Assembly: GCF_022539505.1 (NCBI RefSeq)
Contig: NC_061510.1
Location: forward strand, 93,574,292 to 93,638,291
Length of the DNA: 64,000 nucleotides
Source of the DNA: Lolium rigidum
Taxonomy: Eukaryota > Streptophyta > Magnoliopsida > Poales > Poaceae
Direction: 5' to 3'
Shown here: piece by piece, positions 46,224-57,968 of the stretch
Layout: each line of letters begins with the position of its first letter
Position numbering within the stretch: the stretch's first letter is position 1
Translations under genes and position numbers: made by a program
Notes under the pieces: model-generated
Databases searched by the model: none
The model's input: the letters and a program-made list of their open reading frames with translations, nothing else
What the model was told of the DNA's origin: nothing

Positions 46224-46318
46224 CCGCCCTCGGAGGCGACGCGCTCGGCGGCGACGGGCTCAGCGGCGACTGGCTCGGCGGCGACGGGCGCGGAGGCGAC
46301 GGGCTCGGAGGCGACGGC
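46224..46318. repeat. 15-bp GC-rich tandem array
   Basis: Repeats of ggcgacgggctcggc with small changes, about six units, lying just upstream of the F-box/DUF295 ORF on its strand. It may represent an Arg/Ala-rich leader. Confidence 0.7.
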
Positions 46319-46750
46319 CGCCGGCCGCCGGCGCATTCTTCTTCTCCATCGTCGGCAGGGTAGCGTGCGTACGGCGGTTGGGGTTTTTTCGATTTGAAGA
46401 AGTTGATGGGACGTGAGAGGGGTGGTTTCGTGCGTGAGCGAGAATGAGACGACTGTGTGCAGAGGGAGGGAGGGAGGGGCTTACGCGTCCTAAATGCGAC
46501 CCGCGTCCTACGCGTCCACTATTTGCACGTCTGCACCGCGACACGCGTCAACAATGACACGTCTTCCACTTCTGCACCGCAATACGCTTCCTCGGGTCTA
46601 ACCCTGGAAATTTAGATATACTCAGGTATACCCCCGAGTCATATACTAGCATTTTTTGTGTGCTCAGTTTTCTCCTTGAGTGCTAATACTGGCTAGTGTA
46701 ATATACTCAGTTTTACCCTCAAGTGGCTGGTCAACGAGAGTCAACAAATG

Positions 46751-47391
46751 GGATTAACTAGTTAAATGAGTTATTTAATGTGCAAAAAATTCCGAAAAAG
46801 AGTGGCACTTACTCATGGAGTCTTTACCACAAATTGCCACTTCTCAAATCATAGATAAATCATAGATAAATCAAGTTTCACCACAAATTGCCACTTCTCA
46901 AATCACCTAGTAGCTATGAAGGTGCATGGTTTTCCATAATAAGCCCTACCCAAAACAGCTTTCCCCAAAACATACTTTGTGTGAATGAGGCCATAATTTT
47001 CACACTCATGTAGATTTGTATTGCAAATAGTTTGAGGTAGGCCAAGATGGGTTTCATTGTACAAAACACGCATTTTCCATTTTTTAAATCTCATATTTGA
47101 ATCCCTTAGTCCGTTTACTACTCACTTGCCCTTGGTTTCTTGATACTACTCGGCTTTGCCATCTCCCTTCACAAACTCTCACAGACGCCCAACATTGCCC
47201 TGATTGGTCTAGCCCATGTCACGCGGATCGTGCCCGCCGACCGTTGATCGTATGATATAACGGGCAGGATAACCCCTATCTCTCTCTCCGGTCGGGGCCA
47301 CCACCCTCTCTCTCTCGTCGTCGGTTAGCTTCACGCAAAGTTTGGTTTTCTGCATTATTTTTCACGAGCTAAATTATAAACTCTTTTTAGG
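46751..47391. other. No gene seen
   Basis: 46780-47110 is repeat-like (cacaaattgccacttctcaaa occurs twice near 46830 and 46880). 47110-47340 is pyrimidine-rich. No family recognised. Confidence 0.35.
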
Positions 47392-47580
47392 CATTACTTT
47401 TCACGCAAAAAATGATAAACCATCACCGATTTGTTGTAGCCATTACTTTTCACGCAAAAAAATGATACACCATCACCCATTTCTTGTAGGGATTGTACCC
47501 ATTACTTTTCACGCAAAAAACGATAAATCATCACCGATTTTGTTGTAGCCATTACTTTTCACGGAAAAATGATACACCAT
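47392..47580 (+). repeat. ~50-60-bp tandem repeat, 3.6 units
   Basis: Unit cattacttttcacgcaaaaa then 'atgataaaccatcaccgattttgttgtag'. Units begin at 47392, 47441, 47500 and 47550, and the last abuts the LTR of Sabrina-like copy 3. Confidence 0.8.
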
Positions 47581-49179
47581 GATGGCGTGTATTTCACACG
47601 TTCGTTGGGCAACCCCAAGAGGAAGGTATGATGCGCACAGCAGCAAGTTTTCCCTCAGAAAGAAACCAAGGTTTATCGAACCAGGAGGAGCCAGGAAGCA
47701 CGTTGAAGGTTGATGGCGGCGGGATGTAGTGCGGCGCAACACCAGGGATTCCGGCGCCAACGTGGAACCTGCACAACACAACCAAAGTACTTTGCCCCAA
47801 CGAAACAGATGAGGTTGTCAATCTCACCGGCTTGCTGTAACAAAGGATTAACCGTATTGTGTGGAAGATGATTGTTTGCAGAGAAAATAGTAAAACAAGT
47901 ATTGCAGCAGATTTGTATTTCAGTATTAAAAGAATGGACTGGGGTCCACAGTTCACTAGAGGTGTCTCTCCCATAAGATAAAAGCATGTTGGGTGAACAA
48001 ATTACAGTCGGGCAATTGACAAATAGAGAGGGCATAACAATGCACATACATGTCATGATAAGTATAGTGAGATTTAATTGGGCATTACGACAAAGTACAT
48101 AGACCGCCATCCAACTGCATCTATGCCTAAAAAGTCCACCTTCAGGTTATCGTCCGAACCCCTTCCAGTATTAAGTTGCTAACAACGGACAATTGCATTA
48201 AGTATGGTGCGTAATGTAATCAATAACTACATCCTGGGACATAGCATCAATGTTTTATCCCTAGTGGCAACAAGCACAACACAACCTTAGAACTTTCTCA
48301 TCATCGTCCCGTGTGTCAATGCGAGCATGAACCCACTATCGAGCATAAATAATCCCTCTTGGAGTTACTAGCATCAACTTGGCCAGAGCCTCTACTAATA
48401 ACGGAGAGCATGCAAGATCATAAACAACACATATGCAATAACTTGATAATTAACATAACATGGTATTCTCTATCCATCGGATCCCGACAAACACAACATA
48501 GAGTATTACGGATAGATGATCTTGATCATGTTAGGCAGCTCACAAGATCCAACAATGAAGCACAATGAGGAGAAGACAACCATCTAGCTACTGCTATGGA
48601 CCCATAGTCCAGGGGTGAACTACTCACTCATCACTCCGGAGGCGACCATGGCGGCGTAGAGTCCTCCGGGAGATGAATCCCCTCTCCGGCAGGGTGCCGG
48701 AGGAGATCTCCAGAATCCCCCCGAGATGGGATTGGCGGCGGCGGCGTCTCAGTAAGGTTTTCCGTATCGTGGTTTTTTCGCCTCCGGGGTTTCGCGACGG
48801 AGGCTTTAAGTAGGCGGAAGGGCAGAGTCGGAGGGCCGACGAGGGGCCCACACCACGGGCGGCGCGGGCCCCCTTGGCCGCGCCGCCTTGTGGTCCGGCC
48901 ACCTCGTGGCCCCACTTTGTATGCTCTTCGGTCTTCCGGAAGGTTCGTGGCAAAATAGGCCCCCGGGTCTTTGTTTCGTCCAATTCCGAGAATATTTCGT
49001 TACTAGGATTTCGAAACCAAAAACAGCTAGAAAACGAGAACCGACACTTCGGCATCTTGTTAATAGGTTAGTTCCGAGAAAATGCACGAATATGACATAA
49101 AGTGTGCATAAAACATGTAGGTATCATCAATAATATGGCATAGAACATAAGAAATTATCGATACGTCGGAGACGTATCA
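47580..49179 (-). repeat. 3' LTR of Sabrina-like copy 3
   Basis: 1600 bp, minus strand TGATACGTCTCCGACG...ACACGCCATCA. Homologous to the LTRs at 22391-23994 and 39106-40698, including the blocks gacaaatagagagggcataa and ctccggcagggtgccggag. Confidence 0.9.
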
Positions 49180-51763
49180 AGCATCCCCAAGCTTAGTTCC
49201 GCTCGTCCCGGCGAGTAAAACGATAACAAAGATAATTTCGAAGTGACATGCCATCATAACCTTGATCATACTATTTGTAAACATATGTAGTGAATGCAGC
49301 GATCAAAACAATGGTAATGACATGAGTAAACAAGTGAATCATAAAGCAAAGACTTTTCATGAATAGTACTTCAAGACAAGTATTAATAAGTCTTGCATAA
49401 GAGTTAACTCATAAAGCAATAAATCAAAGTAAAGGCATTGAAGCATCACAAAGGAAGATTAAGTTTCAGCGGTTGCTTTCAACTTGTAACATGTATATCT
49501 CATGGATAATTGTCAACATAAAGTAATATAACAAGTACAATATGCAAGTATGTATGAATCAATGCATAGTTCACACAAGTGTTTGCTTCTTGAGGTGGAG
49601 AGAGATAGGTGAACTGACTCAACATAAAAGTAAAAGAATGGTCCTTCAAAGAGGAAAGCATCGATTGCTATATTTGTGCTAGAGCTTTTATTTTGAAAAC
49701 ATGAAACAATTTTGTCAACGGTAGTAATAAAGCATATGAGTTATGAAAGTTATATCTTACAAGTTGCAAGTCTCATGCATAGTATACTAATAGTGCCCGC
49801 ACCTTGTCCTAATTAGCTTGGACTACCGGATCTTTGCAATGCACATGTTTTAACCAAGTGTCACAATGGGGTACCTCCATGCCGCCTGTACAAAGGTCTA
49901 AGGAGAAAGCTCGCATTTTGGATTTCTCGCTTTTGATTATTCTCAACTTAGACATCCATACCGGGACAACATGGACAACAGATAATGGACTCCTCTTTAA
50001 TGCATAAGCATGTAGCAACAATTATTATTCTCATATGAGATTGGGGATATATGTCCAAAACTGAAACTTCCACCATGATTCATGGCTTTAGTTAGCGGCC
50101 CAATGTTCTTCTCTAACAATATGCATGCTCCAACCATTAAGGTGGTAGATCTCTCTTACTTCGGACAAGACGGACATGCATAGCAACTCACATGATATTC
50201 AACAAAGAATAGTTGATGGCGTCCCCGAAGCATGGTTATCGCACAACAAGCAACTTAATAAGAGATAAAGTGCATAAGTACATATTCAATACCACAATAG
50301 TTTTTAAGCTATTTGTCCCATGAGCTATATATTGCAAAGGTGAATGATGGAATTTTAAAGGTAGCACTCAAGCAATTTACTTTGGAATGGCGGGTAAATA
50401 CCATGTAGTAGGTAGGTATGGTGGACACAAATGGCATAGTAGTTGGCTCAAGTATTTTGGATGCATGAGAAGTATTCCCTCTCGATACAAGGTTTAGGCT
50501 AGCAAGGTTATTTGAAACAAACACAAGGATGAACGGTGCAGCAAAACTCACATAAAAGACATATTGTAAACATTATAAGACTCTACACCGTCTTCCTTGT
50601 TGTTCAAAACTCAATACTAGATATTATCTAGACTCTAGAGAAACCAAATATGCAAACCAAATTAGCAAGCTCTAAGTATTTCTTCATTAATGGGTGCAAA
50701 GTATATGATGCAAGAGGTTAAACATGAGCACAACAATTGCCAAGTATCAAATTATCCAAGACATTTTAGAGTTACTACATGTAGCATTTTCCAATTCCAA
50801 CCATATAACAATTTAACGAAGAAGAAACTTCGCCATGAATACTATGAGTAGAGCCTAAGGACATACTTGTCCATATGCTACAGCGGAGCGTGTCTCTCTC
50901 CCACAAAGTGAATGCTAGGATCCATTTTATTCAAACAAAACAAAAAACAAAAACAAACCGACGCTCCAAGCAAAGTACATAAGATGTGACGGAATAAAAA
51001 TATAGTTTCAGGGGAGGAACCTGATAATGTTGTCGATGAAGAAGGGGATGCCTTGAGCATCCCCAAGCTTAGACGCTTGAGTCTTCTTAGAATATGCAGG
51101 GGTGAACCACCGGGGCATCCCCAAGCTTAGAGCTTTCACTCTCCTTGATCATATTGTATCATACTCCTCTCTTGATCCTTGAAAACTTCCTCCACACCAA
51201 ACTCGAAACAACTCATTAGAGGGTTAGTGCATAATAAAAATTAACATGTTCAGAGGTGACACAATCATTCTTAACACTTATGGACATTGCATAAAGCTAC
51301 TGGACATTAATGGATCAAAGAAATTCATCCAACATAGCAAAAGAGGCAATGCGAAATAAAAGGCAGAATCTGTCAAAACAGAACAGTCCGTAAAGATGGA
51401 TTTTATTAGGGCAACAGACTTGCTCAAATGAAAATGCCCAAATTTAATGAATGTTGCGTACATATCTGAGGATCACTCACGTAAATTGGCTTAATTTTCT
51501 GAGTTACCTACAGAGAATTAGACCCAGATTCGTGACATCAAAGAAATCTGTTTCTGCGCAGTAATCCAAATCTAGTATTTACTTTACTATCAAAGACTTT
51601 ACTTGGCACAACAAAACACAAAACTAAGATAAGGAGAGGTTGCTACAGTAGTAAACAACTTCCAAGACTCAAATATAAAACAAAAATACTGTAGTAAAAA
51701 CATGGGTTGTCTCCCATAAGCGCTTTTCTTTAACGCCTTTCAGCTAGGCGCAGAAAGTGTAAC

Positions 51764-52606
51764 TCAAGTAACATCAAGAGATGAAGCATCAACATCATAA
51801 TTTGTTCTAATAATAGAATCATAAGGTAACTTCATTATCTTTCTAGGGAAGTGTTCCATACCTTTCTTGAGAGGAAATTGATATTTAATATTACCTTCCT
51901 TCATATCAATAGTAGCACCAACGGTTCGAAGAAAAGGTCTTGTGGAGCTCTTTCCGTGTGCCATTCAGAGTAATTAACCATCATATTATCAAGAAGCCTT
52001 GTTGCTTCACCAAGAGTGATGGACATAAAGGTACCTCCAGCAGCTGAATCCAATAAATTCCGCGAAGAAAAATTTAGTCCTGCATAGAAGGTTTGGATGA
52101 TCATCCAAGTAGTCGATCCATGGGTTGGGTAATTTTTAACCAAAGATTTCATTCTTTCCCAAGCTTGAGCAACATGTTCATTATCCAATTGTTTAAAATT
52201 CATTATGCTACTCCTCAAAGATATAATTTTAGCAGGGGGATAATATCTACCAATAAAAGCATCCTTGCATTTAGTCCAGGAATCAATACTATTCTTAGGG
52301 AGAGATAGCAACCAATCTTTAGCTCTTCCTCTTAATGAGAAAGGAAACAATTTTAATTTTATAATATCACCATCTACATCTTTATACTTTTGCATTTCAC
52401 ATAGTTCAACAAAATTATTGAGATGGGCAGCAGCATCATCGGAACTAACACTGGAAAATTGCTCTCGCATAACAAGATTAAGTAAAGCGAGGTTTAATTT
52501 CAAAGAATTCTGCTGTAGTAGCAGGTGGAGCAATAGGTGTGCATAGGAAATCATTATTATTTGTGCTAGTGAAGTCACACAACTTAGTATTTTCAGGGTT
52601 GGCCAT
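51764..52606 (-). pseudogene. Athila-type Gag fused to post-protease tail (copy 3)
   Basis: Starts MANPENTKLCDFTST at 52606, then shifts frame near 52490 into LLNLVMREQFSSVSSDDAA. The Gag core follows (KLKLFPFSLRGRAKDWLLSL, KCKDAFIGRYYPPAKI, NEHVAQAWERMKSLVKNYP, FYAGLNFSSRNLLDSAAGG), as in the Retrotrans_gag domain. After YSEWHTERAP it jumps, via another frame, to RPFLRTVGATIDMKEGNI and ends NYDVDASSLDVT, which is the tail of the protease region. The zinc knuckle, most of the protease, RT, RNase H and integrase are absent. Could supply Gag only; frameshifts make that unlikely. Confidence 0.88.
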
Positions 52607-52608
52607 TT

Positions 52609-52708
52609 NNNNNNNNNNNNNNNNNNNNNNNNNNNNNNNNNNNNNNNNNNNNNNNNNNNNNNNNNNNNNNNNNNNNNNNNNNNNNNNNNNNNNNNNNNNN
52701 NNNNNNNN
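52609..52708. other. Assembly gap (100 N)
   Basis: 100 undetermined bases, with different retrotransposons on each side (Sabrina-like gag on the left, BARE-like LTR on the right). Confidence 0.99.
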
Positions 52709-52958
52709 CATCATTCATACAATGATATAACCTTGTTATTAATAACATCCAATGTTCATGATTATGAAACTAATCATCCATTAATCAACAAGCTAGTTTA
52801 AGAGGCATACTAGGGACTTCTTTGTTGTCTACATATCACACATGTACTAATGTTTCGGTTAATACAATTATAGCATGATATATAAACATTTATCATAAAC
52901 ATAAAGATATAAATAATAACCACTTTATTATTGCCTCTAGGGCATATCTCCTTCAACA
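52709..52958 (-). repeat. Start of a BARE/WIS/Angela-like Copia LTR, truncated by the gap
   Basis: Minus strand from 52958: TGTTGAAGGAGATATGCCCT, then 'agaggcaataataaagtgg', the recognised start of this abundant Triticeae/Pooideae LTR family. It runs into the N gap. Confidence 0.8.
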
Positions 52959-53384
52959 TTTAGGCCAGCGCGAGGGGATGTCTCCATGAGAAAGCACGCG
53001 CGACGAGAAGTCTCCCTGTGCTCATGGGGAAACTGCAACATCACTGTGAAACGTGTGCGGCCATTTATTTTTATACGGCTTGGCCATATGTAGGCGACGA
53101 CACGTGGCAATCCTGTGTGGATGACATTGTGCTCGACACGACATTGCTGTGTTAGGGGGCACCGAATAGTGTATTAGGCCGCACCACACCGAAACAACCT
53201 TTGCACGCGTGGCTGGAAGCGGTCAAATAACTGGCGTGTTCCAGATCGCTTTAGGAAATGGTTTGAGAGACGGCGATTAAAGATGGTCTTGTAGCCTCCG
53301 ATCTTAGGCGCTTGAGCACCGGCGCTACTTCGTTTACTTGTCTCACGTAGTGGAATGGCGTCGAGAACAGACTGTTGGTCTTGT
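52959..53384. other. No gene seen
   Basis: Unrecognised, moderately GC-rich; no ORF of interest. Confidence 0.35.
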
Positions 53385-54726
53385 CACTAGTGGAAAATGG
53401 TGCTTTTGCACCGGTTGGTAAGGGCCATATGCACCGGATGCCCAACCGGTGCAAAGCATCCGGTGCAAAAGGCCCTCCCCTTTTGCACCGGTTCAGTTAC
53501 GAACCGGTGCTAAAGGGGGCACCATGTGGCGGCCCCCGGGCGCCCGAGCGAGAGGACCTTTAGCACCGGTTCGTAACCGGTGCTAAAGGGTCTGCCGCGG
53601 CAGGAAAATGTCCCAAAACACTGCCTCGGTAGAACCCCGCTACCGTAAATTTTTTCGAATTATTTTTCACTCCCTCTTTTTTTTTCTTCAGAATTTCTAA
53701 TATTTTAGTTATTTTACAAGTTTAGTCTCTAACTACCCTTATCTCTAGTCTAATTAGTTACTCGTGCTCAAACTTCCCGCTCGGTCACCCATCCTCCCAC
53801 TACTCTAGTGGTAGCACGCTTAACTTTCAAGCTCCTTTCCATCCCGCATCCAAATGCTTCACGCGCATGTATGTGATAGTAGTATCATATCAATCCTATT
53901 AACATATCGGTCGATGTCATATTTCTTTATTGTTCGAATTTCAAATAATTCTTTTAATAAACACAAGTAATGATATAATAATAATCTTGAATAAATAAAT
54001 AAACATTAACTTTATAATTTGTATTATTTTTAATTTTTTTAATTTTTTTAATTTTTTGCCAAACCTAAAACCTAAAATTTTGAAAAACTTATAATTTGCA
54101 GAGTGTAATCTTTATGCAGGATGCAATTATTAATTTAATTTTGAAAACTAAAAAAAATCCTAAATTTCTAGAAAAAACTAAAATCTTCCTGCTTTCATAT
54201 TTCAATTTGGAATTTTGAGAATCTAAAAATTGGCTAACCGGGTATACCCCAGTGAATTTGGATGTAACCTTTTCCCACGATGATTTTGATATATTATACG
54301 TTTTTTCCCGACGTCGTATGCAAAAGTTAATGCGGTTTTACCATTTTTCAAACTTTTTTTGCAAAAAAAATTGAAATTGAAATTTGTTGATTTTCCCTAA
54401 TAGTAGGTTGCATAACATACAGGAATCTCAAAAGATTTTATTTTTTGAATTTTCTATCATTTTCTTTTCTATTTTACAGCGTTTAAAAAGGCGATCCACG
54501 GGGCGGGGGGGGGGGGGGTGGAGGTGCGTGGGGAGCAGAAAAACCTTTTGCACCGGTTCGTGTTACGAACCGGTGCTAAAGGTCCCGCATGAACCTGTGC
54601 TAATGCCCCCTGAATGTCCAGACCGCACGAACCGGTGGTAATGACCCATTTAGCACCGGTTCGTGCCAAATCCGGTGCAAAAGCTCTTTGGAGCAAAAAA
54701 AACCAAAGCCCTTGTTTCTACTAGTG
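53385..54726. mobile_element. Complete non-autonomous CACTA element, 1342 bp
   Basis: Ends CACTAGTGGAAAA (53385) and, reversed, CACTAGTAGAAACAAGGG (54726). TGT is on both sides (53382-53384 and 54727-54729), the 3-bp CACTA duplication. Subterminal arrays of 'gcaccggtt', 'aaccggtgc' and 'tgctaaagg' in both orientations occupy 53403-53600 and 54540-54690. The centre is AT-rich without ORFs, so a transposase must act from elsewhere. Confidence 0.92.
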
Positions 54727-54729
54727 TGT

Positions 54730-56429
54730 GTCAATACATGCTGGGCCGCGTGCTGCCCACCTGTGTTCGAGCCTTGAGATCGGCAAGATGCTTAGAAGTT
54801 TTCTTCTATAAAAATACCAACAGATGCCAGTGTCTTGGTTGGTCTTTTTTTTTTCAATTTTTGGAATTCAGGGGCGTCTGTGGGCTAGCAACCTCTGAAA
54901 AAACAAGCGCCCAGCTTTGTAATCAGCAGCCCTTAGCTGAAGAGACGATTTTAGGAGAATTATTTTTTATTACTTTTTATTACTTAAGCGCCCGTATTGA
55001 GTGGCTCAAGAAACAATTTTTTATCATATCACATAACTTTAAGTTATTTCGAACGTTGTAAATGGACCAGGTTTCGTGGAAGTGTTAAACGAAAAAGGAG
55101 CCGAGAAATGAGACTAGAAAATATTAACTTCTAAACCAGGTTTCATGAATTTCATGAATCGACAGACTGTGCAGATTTTTTATTTGTTTGATATATTTTC
55201 CTTTCCCCGATCTTCTATTTATTTTTTTCTTTCTTATGAACAATTTCTAATATGCATGCAAAAGTTCCTTCAATTATATAGTTATTACTCAGGGTGTGAC
55301 TATTTTCCGACTGAGAACTAACTTCGTTCTCAGTCAAATAATGTTATTAATTTTTAGTTGCAACTTATGACTAGTACGAGTCATAATGCAAATTAAATAG
55401 TGTAAATTTTACTGAGCAACGAAGTTAGTTCTCAGCTAGCTGAAAACTACCAAATACTTTTTAAATTTTGAGATTCAGAAAGATAAAATCCGTCCATTGA
55501 TAGGCTGAGCGGGACCTTGCAGAAAATGGTATGGGCGAGAATGCAGCCCACATGAGCTCGTTTAAGGTGTCTCAGTGGCATTTGACACAAGGCTCGCCAA
55601 ATGGGAGCCCACCAACAGATGTGGCCTTCCTATAATAGGACCTATGGCGACTGGCGAGCAGTAGCTTGAACTCGCCTACACGATCGGTATAGGTATTTTA
55701 ACTGATCAACAGGCCTGTTTTTCTTTTATTTTATATAAATTTCATGACCTCTCAACAATAATGTAGTCCTAGATTTTTTTTTGAACTCGCGTTAATAACT
55801 AGACATAATGTTCCCGTGTTAAAAAAATGTCCACACATTCAAAAGAAAATGATCATGTATTTCAGAAAGTATGTTAATGTTATTTCTGAATAACTATTCA
55901 TAAAAATAACAACAAACAGGAAAACAATGTTCAAACTAAGAAAAATCTCGTTGCATTTTAAAAATTCTTTAGGTCTTCTTAAAAAAATATTCATGCATTT
56001 TTTTCTTCTAAAATGGTCTTATTCTAAAATGATGTTTCAAGAATAAAAAATTGGATGGGTCCCAATGAAGTGTGCATTAATCACATAAAGGATATTCATA
56101 TATTTACCAAAAAAAATTAATAAAAAGAAAAAGAAATATTAGCGAGTGAAAAGTGAAATTAAACATGTCCACCCAACTCAATATAATTGTTCATATCGTT
56201 TTCCCAAAGACATGGAAGAAAATAAAATACAAAAATAGAGTGAAGAAATAAGAGAGGGAAAAAAACAAGGAAAAAAGAGATAGCAACATAAAATGGACAT
56301 ACCTAGGAAAAGGTCGACCTTTCCATATGCCCAATAGGTTCAGTGCGGAGCGTTCCATGGGGGGAGCCTTGTCCCCTTTTCTATCGTTTTCTTCTACTCC
56401 GTCGGTTCTAAATACTTGTTGAAGATATA
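54730..56429. other. Mostly unrecognised AT-rich DNA
   Basis: No gene recognised. Contains the inverted-repeat element at 55293-55451. A frame of 132 codons at 54663-55061 begins inside the CACTA terminus and has no family features. Confidence 0.35.
55293..55451. mobile_element. Small MITE-like inverted repeat
   Basis: Arms tgagaactaacttcgttctc (left) and, reversed, tgagaactaacttcgttgct (right), with outer ends ggtgtgactatttt and ggtagttttcag. 159 bp in all. The target copy is not clear, so the superfamily is not assigned. Confidence 0.6.
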
Positions 56430-56432
56430 TTA

Positions 56433-57089
56433 GAGCATCTCAAATCGCGTCTTCCAAACCGTCCCCCAAATGGTGCCGAATTGAGAGTTTAGGGGACATG
56501 TTTTCATTCGTGATGCGTTTGGGAGACGTCACTCCCCAGCCGCATTCCCCAAACACCACCCCCAAACATTAAAAATACTCTTTTTTTTGCATTTTTTATT
56601 TCAATAAAGAGAAGAAATATTCCACAAACTAATACATAATTGGGAACATGGTTTACACGAAGACATAATTTGGAACATGGTTTTTCACAAACTAATACAT
56701 AGTTTGAACCATGGTTGACACAAATATAAAATATTGCAAAATAACTAAACCTAACCTAGCCAGGTGCGACGAGACGCTTCGCTACGCCTCTGCGGGAACT
56801 GCACCGTCGATGCGTGCCAATAACTTCCGTCGCGAGGTAGTCGATGGTTAGGTTAAAATTCAATGTGCTGCTGACAGGTTGGCCCCGCCACTCCCGTCTC
56901 GCTTTTCGGTGTGTCCGGCGTCCCCGGAGCGTCTCCTGTGGAGCAGGGACGGGCTCGGGACGCCGGACACCGTATCGGACCGTGCCGGACAAAAAGCGGC
57001 TTTGAGGGACGCGGATGGGAACATTTTTTTGTCCGGCGCGCCGCAAATCCCTTTGGGGGACGATTTGGGGGACGCGACTGGAGATGCTC
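56433..57089 (-). mobile_element. Tourist/Harbinger-type deletion derivative, 657 bp
   Basis: TTA on both sides (56430-56432 and 57090-57092), ends GAGCATCTCAAATCGCG and, reversed, GAGCATCTCCAGTCGCG. On the minus strand the first ~210 bp follow the 5' part of the element at 62126 block by block (tacggtgtccggcg, gagcccgtccc, gctccgggga, gaaaagcgag). The ORF-bearing middle is absent and is replaced by AT-rich sequence. Confidence 0.82.
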
Positions 57090-57407
57090 TTAAACCGGAT
57101 TTTTGTACGTCATTCGCGTGTACTTCCATGTGTAGTGAATGTGTATTCCAAGTACACATCTTGTACTTGAAGGTGCAACACACACGTGCTTTCGTATACT
57201 TCCTCCGATTCATATTACTTGTCACTAGTATGGAATTATGGATGTACCAAGAATTAAGATATGGCTAGATACATCTATATTAGTTGTGTGCTTTCTAGCA
57301 CTAGCAGAGTCGTACGCACTTCCAGACTTCTAGTTACCAGTTGTATACGTGTGTTTTCCTCTTGCTCCGCTCCAGTTCTCCCGTCCCCCAAAATTTCTTT
57401 TTCTAGG

Positions 57408-57963
57408 TGATGTGGGCATTACCCTTTGGGTACCCGACATTAGTCTACCTCCTTTGATCCAATTAGGGGCCCACGAAGATTGTCCAAAGACCAAGGTGGG
57501 CCCATACATCGGTTCCAACAAAGGATACCTACCAGAAGACGGATTCTTGATGAACAAGGCAAGAATACGTCAATAAAGAAAAGACTAGATTAGATTTCAT
57601 TGTAACCTAGTCGAGTTCGCACAGGAATCTCGGGACCTGGCCTGCTATATAAAGGCCAGGAAAGGACCTGCCGAACGACAGAACAAGAGTACGTAGAACC
57701 ATCGCAACTTAGAGCACAAACCCTAGAATCCTTGCCTCTCAGCGAGTCGACCATAGCAGCCTATCAGCTACCCCATTGTAACCCGACATATTCGATAAAT
57801 CAAGATCAGACAAGCAGGAAGTAAGGGTTTTACCTCATAGAGGGTCCCGAACCTGGGTAAATCTCTCTCCCCGTTTGTTTGGTATCCGATGTCTCGTGAT
57901 AGTCTGCAGGATTTCGTCAACCCTAAGCCCCTCATGGTGGGCATTGCCGAGAGCTCCTCGTCA
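57408..57963 (+). repeat. Solo LTR of the TGATGTGGGCAT Gypsy family
   Basis: 556 bp, TGATGTGGGCATTACCC...CTCCTCGTCA, flanked by CTAGG on both sides (57403-57407 and 57964-57968). TATA-like 'gctatataaaggcc' near 57645. A perfect duplication and no internal region show LTR-LTR recombination. It anchors the ends of the related LTRs at 2989 and 16345. Confidence 0.92.
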
Positions 57964-57968
57964 CTAGG

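Larger units (their letters stand above)
43899..46750 (+). mobile_element. DNA-transposon-like sequence of unknown family holding an F-box/DUF295 ORF
   Basis: Starts GGGATTTCTATTTTCGTGCC exactly where Sabrina-like copy 1 stops, followed by repeated 'ctcagttttcccc'. Similar 'ctcagtttt.ccttgag' and 'ctcagttttaccctcaag' motifs recur at 46660-46720. A terminal-like beginning and subterminal repeats suggest a MULE-type element, but the right end and target copy were not found, so the right boundary is a guess. Confidence 0.35.
47580..52608 (-). mobile_element. Sabrina-like copy 3, 3' part, ending at the second gap
   Basis: Minus strand: gag (52606-51764), noncoding internal region (51763-49180) ending in the run 'agcttggggatgct', and 3' LTR (49179-47580). 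More diverged from copies 1 and 2 than they are from each other (LTR start TGATACGTCTCCGACG). The 5' LTR is missing because the contig ends. Confidence 0.88.

Noticed and set aside
46260..46544. Arg-rich ORF (RARRLRARRRRASRR) as a nucleic-acid-binding peptide
   Set aside because: Produced by the 15-bp GC-rich tandem repeat.
57180..57260. Stowaway-like sequence (acttcctccgattcatatta)
   Set aside because: Only one decayed end; no partner end or TA duplication found.
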